From: Carposina sasakii | Lineage: Eukaryota; Arthropoda; Insecta; Lepidoptera; Carposinidae | Length of the DNA stretch: 64,000 nt | Direction of reading: 5' to 3' | Assembly: GCA_014607495.2 (NCBI GenBank) | Contig: CP053155.1 | Location: 2,356,001-2,420,000, forward strand | Shown here: in pieces, positions 13,001 through 28,000 of the stretch | Numbering within the stretch: the first letter of the stretch is position 1 | Layout: each line of letters opens with the position of its first letter | Program-made: the position numbers and the translations under genes | Notes under the pieces: generated by a model | What the model saw: only the letters and a program-made list of their open reading frames with translations | What the model was told of the DNA's origin: nothing | Databases searched by the model: none

Positions 13001-16000
13001 TAGTAACCGTCTGTCTTAGTACGGGCATGTACAGCGACGGGATGAAAGGCATATTTTACAGAGAGCGTGCATGAATGTTTTTTTTTACAATTAGCTAGGC
13101 AAACATTTGACCGCCATCGTGCCTGATGTGGATGGATATAAAGGAAGAGGTAGACTAAAGAAATGTTGAATGGACTGTGTGAGAGAGGATATGCGTGTAC
13201 TGGGAGTGAGCAATGAGATGACGGATAATAGGGATGAATGGAAGAAAGTACATATTGCTCCGACCCCAAATAAATGAGAACAGGGCAGGAAGATGATGAT
13301 GAAATACATATTAGCTTTTAATCAAGTATTTGTATGAAATCATTTCACAATGACTTTTAGAAAATAGCCACTTGGCACAACATCTGTGCCTCCTATGCTA
13401 AACCTTCTTTATAATGCTGCAGTTCTGGCTATGTCAAATATGTATGTATATAAACTAACGTAATCTAGGTTCCATAATCTATTAGTATCAGTGCCTCCAA
13501 CAACAGTGCCTTTATAAAACTGGTCGTAAATCAAAGACAAAAGAAAGCCGACGGCCACATTGACGGACATCTCTACTACGGAACTCTAAAAGTAATTAAA
13601 AATGATTAAAATTTAACTTGGGATCAGATGTCAGTCATCATTACGTGATAGGAAGTAAAAGTTATTAAAAAACTTTCGTTAAAAGATGTGGTACAAGATA
13701 CATTTTAGATGATGTTAAGTTAAAAATGTTTTATTGCTTTTATAGTAAGTAGATATGATCATTATAATTTATTTACTGCAGTATAGATATATAAATACAA
13801 ACTGTTTCCGATTCATTATACTCGTAGAGGCTCAGTATTCAATGACTAAATAAAATTACTACATAAAGCTGTAAGCTTTGTCTTTTCATTATCAGCCCCC
13901 CTCGCATGACCACGCATCGTGGATATCGTATCTTCTCTATACAAAATTCAACATGGCGGCTATATTTATCGTACAATTTTGACAGGCTAAATGTCGATAA
14001 ATCGGTTTATCATATTTCGTTTCGCAGGTCATGCTACTTGAGCTGGTAATTATAGCAGAGTGCCACAGGCAGGTAGGGATGATTTATATTGGATTTATAA
14101 CTATTAAAAAAAATTATATTAAAAATCTTAAGTAGATTAATAATGACTCACAGTGTTGACTAAATACACTACTTTTCTTTGCGCAATAACTAAAAGGATA
14201 TAAAGCTATCTGACCAGACTGAAAGCGATATCAATGCTGATATATTAGCAAACAGTTTAACGTTAACCTGAATACATAATCCTGTGACAACCTTAAACAT
14301 GTTAAGATCACGACTAACACGCCTTTAAAAAGAGTCACGATTATGCATCTATAACAATAAAGCTAGGCAACAAAAGTACAAGTTTGGATACTTTGTCTAT
14401 GCTTTTTTGGGCTACAAAGAGTTATACTAATGGTCTGTCACCGTGTAAAATTGTTTGAATGTGCATTATAATGGTTGACACGTGTAGGCTTGCACGGATG
14501 TTTTTGAGCGCCAACTTTTACAAATTAATGGTTGAATTTACAATTATGTAATTTTATGTACTTTTACTAAAGGTTGATGCATTCAAAAGCCCTGAACTCC
14601 AATGTGGACCCTCAATGGGAACGCACATGTTAATGTTACGTATTATTTATGTTGCCAGTATTGGTCTCAGTCAAAGACTAGTTATAGCCTGATCTAGGAA
14701 TTGGTTTTAGGCCAACCTACTTGCACCTCACGCATCAGCCTATTGCAATCCACAGATGGACGTGACGTAGGCCTCCCCCAGAGCACGCCTATTGCCATAG
14801 GGAAGCCCCTATTTGCACATTGCCCCTACGCTGAGTAGTCCGAAAGTAACATAGTCCGCTGTGATAACCAACCCACCTGCGAATGGCAAGCGCTACTTGC
14901 CCATCTCTCAGAAACCCTCCCTCAGAATGTTTTAAACCTACAAAGTTGGAAAAATAATCGTTTAACCCCTTGTGACCTACCTAGCTAGGCTTGTAAGAAA
15001 CATATATAATTTAAAGGTAAGATAGAATGGTATGATAGAATTAAGTTCTTAATGCAGGTTATCCAGGTGCAGATTAGTGTAAAATAACTTAAAAAATAAC
15101 GACAAAGCTATCAAATTATGATATGATAAGCAACATTGCTAGGTAAGATTTGAAATAAAGAAGAAAATTAAGGCACAACTTAACCTTGCGTTAAGGCTAC
15201 GAAATACTGACTCTGCAGTGTGTTACAAAAGGGGTATGTTAAGCGATAAGCTATGTAAATAGGCCACTATAGAGAACCTATTTCCAAAATTTGAGACACG
15301 AAATCACATGTTTATTTTTCAAGACTGTATGAACATTCCTGAGTCCATTAGGAATTCTCCATACTATCTAGAAAATTAAATATGTGATTTCGATTCTGAA
15401 ATTTTGTGGGTAGGTTCCTTTTATTGGGCTATTACATACATAGCTTTTCGCTTAACATACCCCTTTTGTTACACCCTATATCCGCGTACACTATGACTTT
15501 AGGGCCTAAACTGAGCTAACATACTACCTACCCCTCGTCGAAAGTAGCTTATATTAAATTTAGTATTACATTACATAAAGGTCACGCCCACTATCCCCCA
15601 AGGAGGTTGGGCAGAGGTGTGCAAATTACACACCCACTTTTCACCAGTTAGCCTATTAAGTCCCACGCGGTAAGGGGTGAGCCTACCGCCGCTTTTCGGG
15701 AACAAATACAACAATCTAGCGACCGGTAACAATTACAATTGGAAATGTTTCCGCGCTAAATTGGTATTACAAGCTATTTAGCGTCAGAGCCTCGTCCGTT
15801 AAATAGCAGGGTGCACCACGGGCAGGTGGGGTTGACTTTGGATCCCAAGGTATTAGTCGAACCCACTTACACCCCTTACACCCCTTACACCACTTAAATT
15901 TAGTATTCCTTTCACATTTGATACCTTTCTTCACAAAGTTCAACTGTGGTATACTAGGAACATCACATCGCCAAGGCAATTAATGTCACTAAGTAGGTAC

Positions 16001-19000
16001 TTCAGAAACTTGGAACTCGCTTGTTTAAAAACCCTAGGGCATTAATCTCCACCACCAAATAAAAATAACCAGTTAGTGCCATCACCAGCTAAGCCTTTAC
16101 CAAATTCCAGTCAAGCCTTCACCAAATTTCACCTACTTCCAACATAGTTGTCCATGCTCTCGTATCTCACGAGCACGGACGACATCCCCGTGGCGTAGAC
16201 AATGCAACTGTCGAGGAACGAGGAGTGTGGCGAGATGATGAGGATCGGCGCCTCCTTGCGGCTGGCCTGCCGACCTCGGACGGTGATGGCCATCCCCCCG
16301 GCCAGGTACGACATCTTTCCGAGGAAGCATATCAGCGGTTTTAGCGATCTATAAGTAAATGGTATTGGAGAGTTTTAGATAAGACTAATATGCAGAGTAC
16401 TGCAGAGGAATAATCCTGGTGATTGGCATGGAATTTTAAAACAGGATTGTGTATGTGAGTTGTCACTCTACACAAGTCTACACTGTATATCAGTGGCGCC
16501 TCGTTTTCACAAATGAAATCATCCTGCTTTAAAAGGTCATGGTAGGAAAACTCTCGATCATGGTTTCGAAATAGTTTGTTGCATGAATTTTTTTATGTTT
16601 TTGGATCATACGCCACTTCTACTTGTTAAGTAAATAAGTGTCAACAAGAGATAATCACTATGACCTGTAAAAAAGTATAAATACGGGGGTTTTACCATTG
16701 CTTGAAACCAAAGAACAAGTATTATAGTAAGTCTCTAACGAGAGCTTGAAACACACTTGGCCGTGTTGCGGCGTGCTATTGCGGTACTTCGCTTTTTATT
16801 TCAAACCGCAATGTTGGCTATGAGGGGTTAACTAACACGTAAGGATCTGTGTCGCTTGTTTTGGAGAAATGAGAAAGCTTTTTTATTTTACTTATTTAAG
16901 TTATTTAGCTCAGAGTAAAATACCTAAGTTTCGTTAATCATCTTGCATAGGTCATTTAGCTGGGGCTAAAAAACAAGCTTACATTATGAAGATCGTATGA
17001 TTTATCTGCGGTGATGTATTTATTGCGTGTTGAATGTTATTTCCTATGCTGATGTGGGTCTTCACTAGAATACATTAGCTGCATCTCCTTCCGAGCATAT
17101 TGTAAGAGTCGAGTATGGAACTTAGGCGCGTTCCCTCGGGCGATGAGCTAGCAACTTGTCACTGATATTTTACATTCGTGATCCTACATTTCTGGCTACC
17201 CCATTTTGTGAACACAGCCGTGTGTATATACAGTAACTATGTTTGTAAAAAATAAGCTTTCATACATTATGCAGATCGTACCGATATTTATCTGCGATGA
17301 TGGATTTATTGCGTGTTGGATATTATTTTTAGTAGAAAGTATGACTGCGTAAAAACTGTTTTGCATCTTGCATGCTTCCTTCGCAAAAAATGACGTGCCT
17401 CGAGAATTATTTATCGATTTATCATAAGTATCGTACTCTCGGTTTTATTTAGAACTTATTATGGAAAGCTCCGATTTTACTCAATATTGATTTACAATGT
17501 AAGCACAGCTTATCTATCTAGTTATTTAGTTAGGTATTTTGTTTTAAGAATAACAGGTAAATTTAGTTATAGGTAAGTACCTACTTACGGCCAATTTCAA
17601 TACGAGAGATCAAAGATAATCTCGGATTTTTCTATTCCTAATTAGTAATTTTGTATGAAAACAATTGAAGATTAAATCTGAGATATGCAAAAATCTCTCA
17701 AGATCAGTTATAGAAATTGGCTGTAGTCATTAAAGTAAGTACCTACACTTAATATTCTCACCGATTTGAATAAACATATAATAAATAAATAAATAATAAT
17801 AAAATAAAAGTCCCACACTAAGATCCCTAAGGTCTTGTGTCGTGGGTACTAAGCAACGGTATATAAATACATAGATAAGTATAGAAACATCCATGACTCG
17901 GAAACAAAGATCGATATTCATCATATCAATGTTTGCACCGGGATTCGAACCCAGGACCTATGGCGTCGCAGGCAGGGCTACTACCAACTACACCAATCAG
18001 TATAAATATAAACACATTATGTAAAATACGAAACGCAACATTGAAGATGAAAGTGAACAACATTGGCAAGCAATGGCGGCTTTAGTATTTGGCACCAAAT
18101 CTTCCATTATATTATCTCGCTACATAATTTAGTTATTTTGTGTATATTTTTTCTGGTTGGTTAGAGCACAGCACGGAATGCGAGAGGTCGTGTGTTCGAG
18201 TCCCACTCGGATTAGGTATAATATATTTTTTCTTAAAAACGATTTAAAAATAATATAAGAGCTAACAGCATACGCAACTATTTATGCCGAAACTTGCACC
18301 TATTTCATCTTAGGCTTCTATTAGAGACAAGAAATATTCGCATACCACATTTTTTGGCGAACCTTGCCTCTGATCTAATAGTAATGTAGATAATAATAAC
18401 TTATGCACTTACCATGTTTTGAGCAAATAAATAATCATTTCATTTTAGACAAGTACACCGTTATGCATTATCTTTAAATTAACTTTCTTTGCTAACAATA
18501 TTTCTTTAAAAAAAAAAATTCATAATAAATTTTACAGTATGTAAATACAAAGACTTTTCAATCTACCAATCCTATCTTATTCTATCCTATTTCTCATTTA
18601 ATTCAAGTGAGCTTCCGTAAGCCTTATCAATATTTTATAAATTACACTAGTGGACGCCCGCGACTCCGTCCGCGTGGACTACAGAAAAAATAAAAAGTAG
18701 CCTATATGTTAAGTGTAAAAAGTAGCCTATATGTTATCGCGGTTGTCGTAAAAAATTAATTCACGTTTGTCCCCTTCCCGTGGGAATTTCGGGAAATCCG
18801 TTCCCAGTGCTTCCTCGGGGTCCCAAATAAACATATATGCTCAACTTCAGATTCACATGTTTAACCGTTTTCGTAAAAAATAAATAATTCCCGTTGGTCT
18901 CCTTCCCGTGGGAATTTCGGGAAATCCGTTCTAGTGTTTCCTCGCAGTCCCTAATGAACATATATGCCCAATTTCAGCTTCATATGTATAGCGGTTTTTC

Positions 19001-22000
19001 GTAAAAACTATGAATTCCCGTTTGTCCCCTTCCCGTGGGAATTTCGGGAAATCCGTTTTTAGTCCTCCCTCGCTGTCCCCAATGAACATATATGCCCGAT
19101 TTCAGCTTCATATGTATAGCGGTTTTCGTAAAAACTATGAATTCCCGTTTGTCCCCTTCCCGTGGGAATTTCGGGAAATCCGTTTTTAGTCCTCCCTCGC
19201 TGTCCCCAATGAACATATATGCCCGATTTCAGCTTCATATGTATAGCGGTTTTCGTAAAAAATATAGAATTCCCGTTGGTCGCCTTCCCGTGGGAATATC
19301 GGGAAATTCTTATAGCCTATGTTCATCCAGGTCCAATAAGGATTCTAACGGTGAAAGAATTTTTGAAATCGGTCCAGTAGTTTTTGAGCCTATTCATTAC
19401 AACCAAACAAACAAAGTTTTCCTCTTTATAATATTAGTGTAGATTAATTTATAAGCAATTTGAACGGAATCATCAACGTCTGGAGCAATTTGTTTGAATG
19501 AAAGTATTTTATGGGGCTTCTCGACCTCGCCTTGAGAACCCGTTTGACGTGACACGAGCACTTATATAAAGAAAGTGGATGTTTTACTTAGACATTAGAA
19601 TAGAACGACATAGAGTTATAGAAATATCTATTGTAATACTACAGTTTGCATTATATGGGATGTTGGAAGAAATGCAAGTAGGTATATCTTTAGACTTCGG
19701 TAGGTTTACTTTATTTTAAATACCTTGGCATGGCTTCGGTATAATATTTGCATTGTATACAAACTTTGTAGGTAATTATACAAACTTTCTAGTCATAAAA
19801 TAAGTACAAGGATAAGCGACCGAACATAAACACTATGTAGGCACACAAACTTTTACTATAAATAAAGAATTCAATTTTAAAAAATGTCAAGCTAGAGTCA
19901 ATAAAACTTTCTTCTCGCAAAATACTTACCTTCCTCAAATACAAACTGGAATTTACAATATTAAATAAACAACGTCCAACAAATATCTACAACTGAGGTT
20001 GCGTGAACAACAAACGTTGCGCCATATAGACAGTGGCGCCCCACTGGGCTTGTACACAAGTTGGCATTGATACGCATAAGTCTACGGACCATTTCTTCGG
20101 AACTCTTAAAGCAGGTTTGTTATATGATAACTTCTCGCTTCCACTATGAAAACAACCCTGCTATAAGAGTTTATGGTGTGCTTATTTAGTCATTGAACGA
20201 TTTCTTAGTAGCACACAAGGTTGATGTACGATCTCGATATGTCATTCATACTCGTAGATGTTATTAAGTCTACTAGCGATAGTGGTAACCATATTCACGC
20301 CTGAAAAATATATACGAGGCCTTAATTACTCTTGAATAGCAATCGACATTTGAATTCAGCAGCAAGGAGGAATACTATAACACTTCGTCTTCAGCCTATT
20401 GCAGTCCACTGCTGGATTACGTACGCCTCCCCCAGGGCACGCCACAAGGCTACTGTCATAGGGGGTTTTTGCCCTTAGTCACCACGCTGGGCAGGCGGGT
20501 TAGTGTTTACATCATAAAATTTGGCACTGGGAGCTATATCGATAGCTAAAGTTCAAGAGTAAGACCACACTTTAGTGCAATGTCATGAGCAAGGGCAATC
20601 ATTTATTTGGCTAACAACCGATGATTCAAGACGAAATTATAACAAATTATAGTACCCTACCTACGTACTGGACTGATATCACTACGAACGTATACATATT
20701 GTCTAAATACCCTGTACCTGCTGCTAGTACATGAACGTTGATTCTATTCATGAAATTGCCAGATTCTTTGCTAAGTGTTGCAAGAATCGCCACATAAAAC
20801 AACACTCGCAGTTAATTAGCACTTACTTATTATTATCTCACACCAGTATTACATTGGTAAACATCATATTTATTATCACCACTAAAATAGCAACGGCAAA
20901 TGACAAACTTTCTATAAACAATCTGGAAGAAAATTATTAAGAGCAAAGTGGTGCTATATGAAAAAAAAACTGAAACAGAAAAACTAGCTACAAACGAACT
21001 TGACACCAAACGAAGCGAGTGGAAAAAAAACAAAATAACGCCATTCCAAAACAACACAAATCCAACGAAACATAAAAAATGCAATCTAATTAGCACAAAT
21101 TGGAAACAATTTTATTTTAAAAAACGTAAGCGTTTGTTGATATTAAAAGTGATAAATGTAGTTACCTATATTATACTACACTATTCAGATGATTTTTGGT
21201 CGTCAACGTTCCCGAAAACTACGGAATCTCCTCATTATCACGATCATTTTTCTCCATGGAAGCAAACCTGGGAAGTGTCTGGTTTCCAAAATATTAGGGT
21301 CCAAAGTTGAGTAAATAGACTACGTTTTTCTGCATAAATGCATATTGACGCGTGTAGCAAGATTTTTTCACGAGAAATAATTAATATCTGTCTATAAAAA
21401 AAACTAACATAAACACTAGAAACTATAAATTTCGCCCGATCAAGTAAAAACAGCAATTTTTGGCATAAATTTAATTTATTTGATGAATAGAGTACGTACC
21501 CTTCGTTGATGGTGGCCACAAAAAAACATCCTGTATGACTATAATATTTTCGAGTGTATTAAACATATAGATTATGTACTTAATTAAAATTCTTTATTGC
21601 AGTGGCTACGAAGAGCTTGTCAGCCTAGAATTTTCTGTTAATTAACTAATAACTTATTAGCATAATGAAAATAATATTCCGTGATTAAGATTAATTCATT
21701 TAATGTATCGCAGCGTAGATACTAGATACATGCAGGGTGTTTTTTCTCGGCCACCGTTTACGAAGGGTACGTATTCTATGTACATGAAATAATGTAAGTT
21801 TATGGCCAAAAAATTGCTGGGAAACGATTTAAATTTTTTTGTAATTTTTTTTTATTGACATGATCGCGCAAAATCAGTGTTTGTGTTAGTATTCTTATCT
21901 ATTTATCTATCTATACAGCCTCTTACACCCACTGCTGAGTAAAGGCCTCCTCTTCCCTATGCCACTGTCCTCTGTCCTGGGCCAACCTCATCCACTGCTG

Positions 22001-25000
22001 TTCAGCAACCCTTCGGATATCATCTGACCATCGGGCGGGTGGTCTGCCCCTCGGTCGCGTCCCTTATATTTATTTATTAGCGTATTCTTATAGGCAGTAT
22101 TAAATTATAATTACTGAAAAATGTTTGTTTCACGCGTCTACGTATAAATATGCAAAAAATAAAACGCTATCTAAAAACTCAACTTTGGACCTTAATATCT
22201 CAGAAACCAGACACTTCCCAGGTATGCTTCCATGGAGGAAAATATTCGTGATGATGAGGAGAATCTGTAGTTTTCGGAAACGTTGACGACCAAAAAACAC
22301 TCTGTATACACATGACTGTGTTCCTGTGTAGCCAGAGCCTTAGGATCGAAAAGATGATCCAGGCCACATCCAAGATGATCCAAAGATGAGCCGCGTTTAG
22401 TATAGCGAGGACAGATGTTAACGATCAGTGACATGTTGCTAGCTTATCGCCTGAGAGAATGCCCGGGTTCCCTATAGTCGACTCTTACGACATGCAAGGA
22501 AGGCATGAGATGCAGTTGATGTATCTATTCTAGAGTAGCAGCAGTATTAAACAGACAAATTGTTACGTATGGGTATAAATAACTTCTTCTTGTAGTGGCA
22601 CTACATTACTGGGGGCACACTGGAGGTCTGCCGTCAGCTTACTGTATGCAGACTTGTCTCTGGCCATTCGGAACCCAGCCGGGCCCCAGGATCCGCCCAT
22701 GTGTGCAGCCGAGTCAAGCAACAAGCAAACAGTGTCGAGGCATCCGACATTATCTCGACCGAAAGTGCAATACGAACAAATTGTTATTAAGGATCGCTTT
22801 TTGTTTAAGCTCCGCGAACAACAAATGTGACTAAAAAGCAATATGCAAAGAGTTCCTTGAAGAATTCATTGTTTAAAAACACAGTCGCGGAACTAACCAA
22901 TTTTTCATACTATTTCAACACAACAAACGCTTACGACCTCTACGGCAATTTATGGACATTCAATGGATCTCTTTTGGACTTCACGTGATATGCACTCGGA
23001 AAATAATATAACAAACAAAACCTATAAATTGATCATCAGGGTTTGCTTCACGAATAAGTGGGATGGTTTTTTTTTCGATTTAGTTCGAAGAAAATTTATC
23101 CCCGAAAATACTTCTATTCAAATCGATTACATTACCTGTATGATGTTTACTGCCAGCTCGCTTATGTGAAGCAACCCCAAACGACCCATTTATCTACAAA
23201 ACACAAGCACACAAACATCCAAACGTACGTCCTATAAACGGTAGCCGGGCCGTGTCAGCCTTAGCGACCACGCTGGGCGCGCCAAGCACGACTATAGCAA
23301 TGGCGTCGAAGAAACTGGAATGAGGAGCCATCACGACCACAGGGGCGTCTCTAGAGTTGGCGGGCACATGCTGTTTGCCCAGGATCCTGACGCGGTGGAA
23401 GCCAGCGGTCATCACCACCAGCCGCATGAGGGAGAGGATCGAGAAACGCAGTTTGCTGTTAAAGGAAAAGGATAGAAAGCTCAAACTAAGTAGGTATACA
23501 CAAGTGAGAATGCATTTAATAGGCGAAATATTATGTTGAATAATGGCGCTAGTTATTATGACGTGTACATATGGCTACATTATCTCTGTTATTGTTCCGA
23601 AAACAGGCGGAATTTATTCTATAAAAAGGACTCTAGGTCAGAGAGTAAGTAGGTATATTCTTTGCTAGTATCTTTGCACGGTGGCGCTAGTTGCTATGTG
23701 TATGGCTTATATCTGCTAACTGAACTAAAATCGTGCAAGAAAACTATTGTATAAAACGAACTCTAGGTATGTAGCTACAGCAGACACAGATCCTTTTATG
23801 TCATGCTTTCTAGCTTTCTCCCTTATTATAATATTGACAGGACAGGTTTATTTCTGTTGTTTCATGGTGGGTAGATCCCATTTAATTTGGCGAGATCACT
23901 TACATATTTTAGACGGGTAATTTTTAATACAATTACGTTGAAAAAAGAGTTTAAACTTTCTTCTTCCTTGGGTACATAAAAGATAAAATATAAGTAGATA
24001 CATCCATTTTCCTTTAAGTGTTAACTTATTACGAAACGCGATTAGTCGTTAATTATATCACATTATCTATATATAAGTTAATCGATTTATTATACAAATC
24101 GCTTGAGACAGGCAGGGTCAGGTTGTAAAGAACAAGTAGGTATATCGTTGCCGCGTGCTCACTCACTTTCACCAACTTTAGTGTGTTATATTATATCACA
24201 TTCACACTGGCCTACCTACATATACCATGATTCGATGACGAATCAAGTGAGTCGGTACATATAGGTATTCAATTTTTTATCTGATCCCGGGTATCTATTG
24301 TTTGTGATATCGAATAAAACAGAAAAAAAAAACAGACACGGTGTCCGGTTTTAAAAATCATAGAAAGTTCATACCGATGTATCGATGATTTTGTTATACC
24401 TACCTAAGTTAGAAGAAAAGCGAGGTGCCTAACTGGCCTAGATATTAATTTGTTCCTGTTGTTTGGTTTTACAAAATGACGTATTTCTGGTGTAGTGTAG
24501 TTCATAACTGTTAGTTTTAATTTCGCGTTATTCCGTGTACTCGTATGGTGTACAGTCATACAAAACTTATAGCGAGATAAAAGTTATTCTTATCTACTCA
24601 CTTCTTCCACTTTCCACTTCATTTTTATTGGGTACTGTGGATAACTAGGTAGTATTCAAAAAAGCAGAGCTTCTATCGAAAATTTTAAAAATTTGCCGCT
24701 CTTTAAATATAGTTCTAAATCGATTTACCGTTAACTAAGGATAAACCGGTATTTTTTCACTTTACTTTTTTCGCAATTACATATTTGGCAAAATAAAATA
24801 TTACATAGAGCCAAAAGTTTTTTTTTCTTAAGTTTTTAAAAAAATCTGAATTCAAATTAAAAACCTAATTTTCGATATCACTGATATTTTAGGTTTATGT
24901 TCGGAAAAGACACTATAAAATTTACTCGGCCAAATTCATTTATAACGATCAAAGAGAGAATCAAAGACGTTTATTTTCTATAAAAATATTTATTATCTAG

Positions 25001-28000
25001 AGCCGACTCAATGAGTATCGAACCATGAAGCTTGATAGAAAGAGGAGGTCTCTAACTACATTTTTAAATAGAAAATAGTGTCAATCCACACATTGCTTGG
25101 TGTTGGCGCCTGCACCAAACCTGTCGACGGCGCCTGAGGTGCGGGGGACGGGGCCCAGCCGCCGGCCGGCGGCCCCACAATGCAATCTACTCACGACAGA
25201 GCGTGCGATCACTTGTCTATAGAATACCTAGTTATACACATGTATCTGTATCTATGTTCGAATTACAATAAGTTAATTTCTGTATGTTTGTATATCATTT
25301 CAAACATAAGTGGCGACCGTGACAGGACTCGGATTGCTTAACTTCACGTTCCATAAACTATTTGCACGTCAATTCAAGCCACGTGTGAACAAAGCAGCCA
25401 TTTTGTGTGTCCGTGTACTACGGGCTACGTACTACGAAGAAGACGAATTGGAATACCGTGTCGACATCATCGCAAGATTGAGCCATCCGAATTCATTATC
25501 AACGTGCAAGCCTAGAAGCGGTGGCGATAATCCAGCACTGGACAACAACGACGTGCCATCTCGTCGCCTGATGCGCCTGATTTCTACGCGGACCACTACA
25601 TCATCAACGCTGCCGTCACCTCATCATCTTTGCCAAGGAACGTGCCGTGAGCCCAAGCCTTTCTACTTCCTATATACCTACCATCTTTCCCCCTCGATTT
25701 GAACCAATAAGCGGATTAGCTCTTCATTCTATAGTGTGTTACTTGCTTGCTTCTTGCAGCTGCTAAATGATTTGCCATCATCTATCTACCTATCTACGCA
25801 AATTTAGCAGCACTGCCACAGGTATAGTACCTACACGCACCTCTTCATACCAAGCTATTCACGCTAGCAAGTCCAATAAGCATCTTTCTTATCTTCATAA
25901 TTAATTATCCTATTTAGGTTATCTGTTAGATTAATCTATTTACTAATTCTACAAACGCATATATACAGATATTTTATAAACAATCAATTTATTTAGATCG
26001 CATAGATTCATCTTCAATAAATATCAACATTTCACTTCATTCTCAATTTATTATTGATTTCCCCCTATTTTCCATAACCTACATAAAATCTATCTACCTT
26101 TTTCTTTATGTGCTTCGGCAAGCTTCGCAAGTGCAGATCTTTCGCATACGCATTCCAGGGCCCACGAACGAGAACGCTAGTACCTACTCAGGTGCGCGCA
26201 TCAAGTACATCGCGCGCTGTTGTTGCTAGGCGCCTGCGTCCAAACCGGTTCGCTGTTGACACCGGCCGGTATCTACGTGTCGGAGAACAAAAGGAGCGTA
26301 AGCCGTTAGCCATTTTATCTACTACTTGCTTGTTAATTTATTTATAATTTGTAATATTCTCATTGATGGTGTGCATATTTTATTTATACTTATTTCAATA
26401 GTTCTATACATCAAAATGACCGATACAACGTCTAAATTCGAAGCCGGTAATGAGTCACTTATTGATCTCAAAATAAGACGTAGTTCTATTAAGGGCCAGA
26501 TAACAAAGTTCGCTAACTACTTGCAAACCATTGATAGGTCAATGCCACCATCTCAAGTTAAAATCAATGAGTTAACCTATAAGTTAAATAAATTTCTAGA
26601 ATTAAATACAAGGTTTGATGAGCTGCAAAGTCGTATAGAGGTTTTAAATAGTCAAAACTTAGATGACGAGCTCACCGAACGTGAGATTATAGAGGGAAGT
26701 CTTCATTTATCTATTGCAACAGCACAAAATTTACTCACCATGTTATCAAATGCTGATGATGCAAATTCAGTCCAAGGCACGTCATCAGTCCAGCATTCAC
26801 AAGAGGTTCAACCCATGGGTTTTCAACTGCCACTTATCAAAATATCTAATTTTGACGGCACCTATTTTAAATGGATGGAATTTCGCGATACTTTCGAGTC
26901 ATTGATTCACCATAACGACAGAATAAAGCCAATCCATAAGTTTCACTATCTAAATTCCTATCTTGAAGGTGAAGCGGCTCGTGTAATATCCAATTTAGAG
27001 GTCTCCGAATGCAACTACTCAGAAGCATGGATACTTTTATGCGAGCGCTATAATAACAAACGTCAATTAATTAGCAATCATCTTAACTCCTTATTCAACA
27101 TTGAACCTTTACAACGAGAATCCGATAAAGCATTGCGGTTTCTAAGTGACCATGTTACCAAAAACCTACGGGCCCTTAAGACTTTAGGGCAGCCCACTGA
27201 TCACTGGGACACAATTATTATTCATATGCTCACTGCAAAGTTAGATTTAGCCACCGGCATTAAGTGGGAAGAACATCGTAACAATCTTGATGATATGCCT
27301 AATCTAGAGGACTTTAAAAGATTTTTAGGCAATCGAGCTGACGTCTTAGAAACTATTTACAGAAATAAAAGAGATAGACAACCTAAAATTTCCCACATTT
27401 CTAACCCTATCAATAATTCAGGTAAATCTGAAAAATTCACAAAATCATTTGTCATTTCAGCCCCATTTAAATTGGTGCGGCCGTGCGTCGTGTGCCAGGG
27501 TAAACATCGCATCTTTGACTGCAACAATTTCAAGGCTATGACTACAGATGACAAATGGGCGCAAGTAACAAAGCTCAAACTTTGCCACAATTGCCTGCGA
27601 CCCGACCACGCCACTGGAAGCTGCCGCTTGGGCGGCTGTCGCGTATGTAAGAGACAACACAACACACTACTACACAAAAACACAAGCAACTCTACATCAC
27701 CCCCACATACGCTCTCTAATTCTGACAATGTCCCTCCTGAGGAAAGTTCATCTTCTTTAGCCATGTCAGCATTTTCTACTAAGGAAGTTCTATTGTCAAC
27801 TGCCATCATTGAAGTTATCAATCCATGTAACAATAAAAAGGAAACAGTCAAGGCATTGCTAGATAGCGGAAGTCAATCATCTTTTATTAGCAATAAGCTA
27901 AAGCATCTTTTACAATTAACTTCTCAGTCAATAAATGCCACTAACATCATTGGCATCGGCAACACTTCTCTAAACATTACGCCACAATGTTGCCATGCCA

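Noticed and set aside
17925..17998. Possible tRNA gene on the minus strand
   Set aside because: It continues into a known type of SINE body and has an imperfect acceptor stem.
18761..19442. Open frames on both strands with repeating peptides (GNFGKSVFSPPSLSPMN and similar)
   Set aside because: They are by-products of the 123-bp tandem units inside a Helitron-like element (same at 38381-38986).
20948..21310. 120-codon plus-strand open frame
   Set aside because: Lys/Asn-rich low complexity that runs into MITE A; no family resemblance.
27357..27851. 164-codon minus-strand open frame
   Set aside because: Shadow of the BEL gag-protease region.
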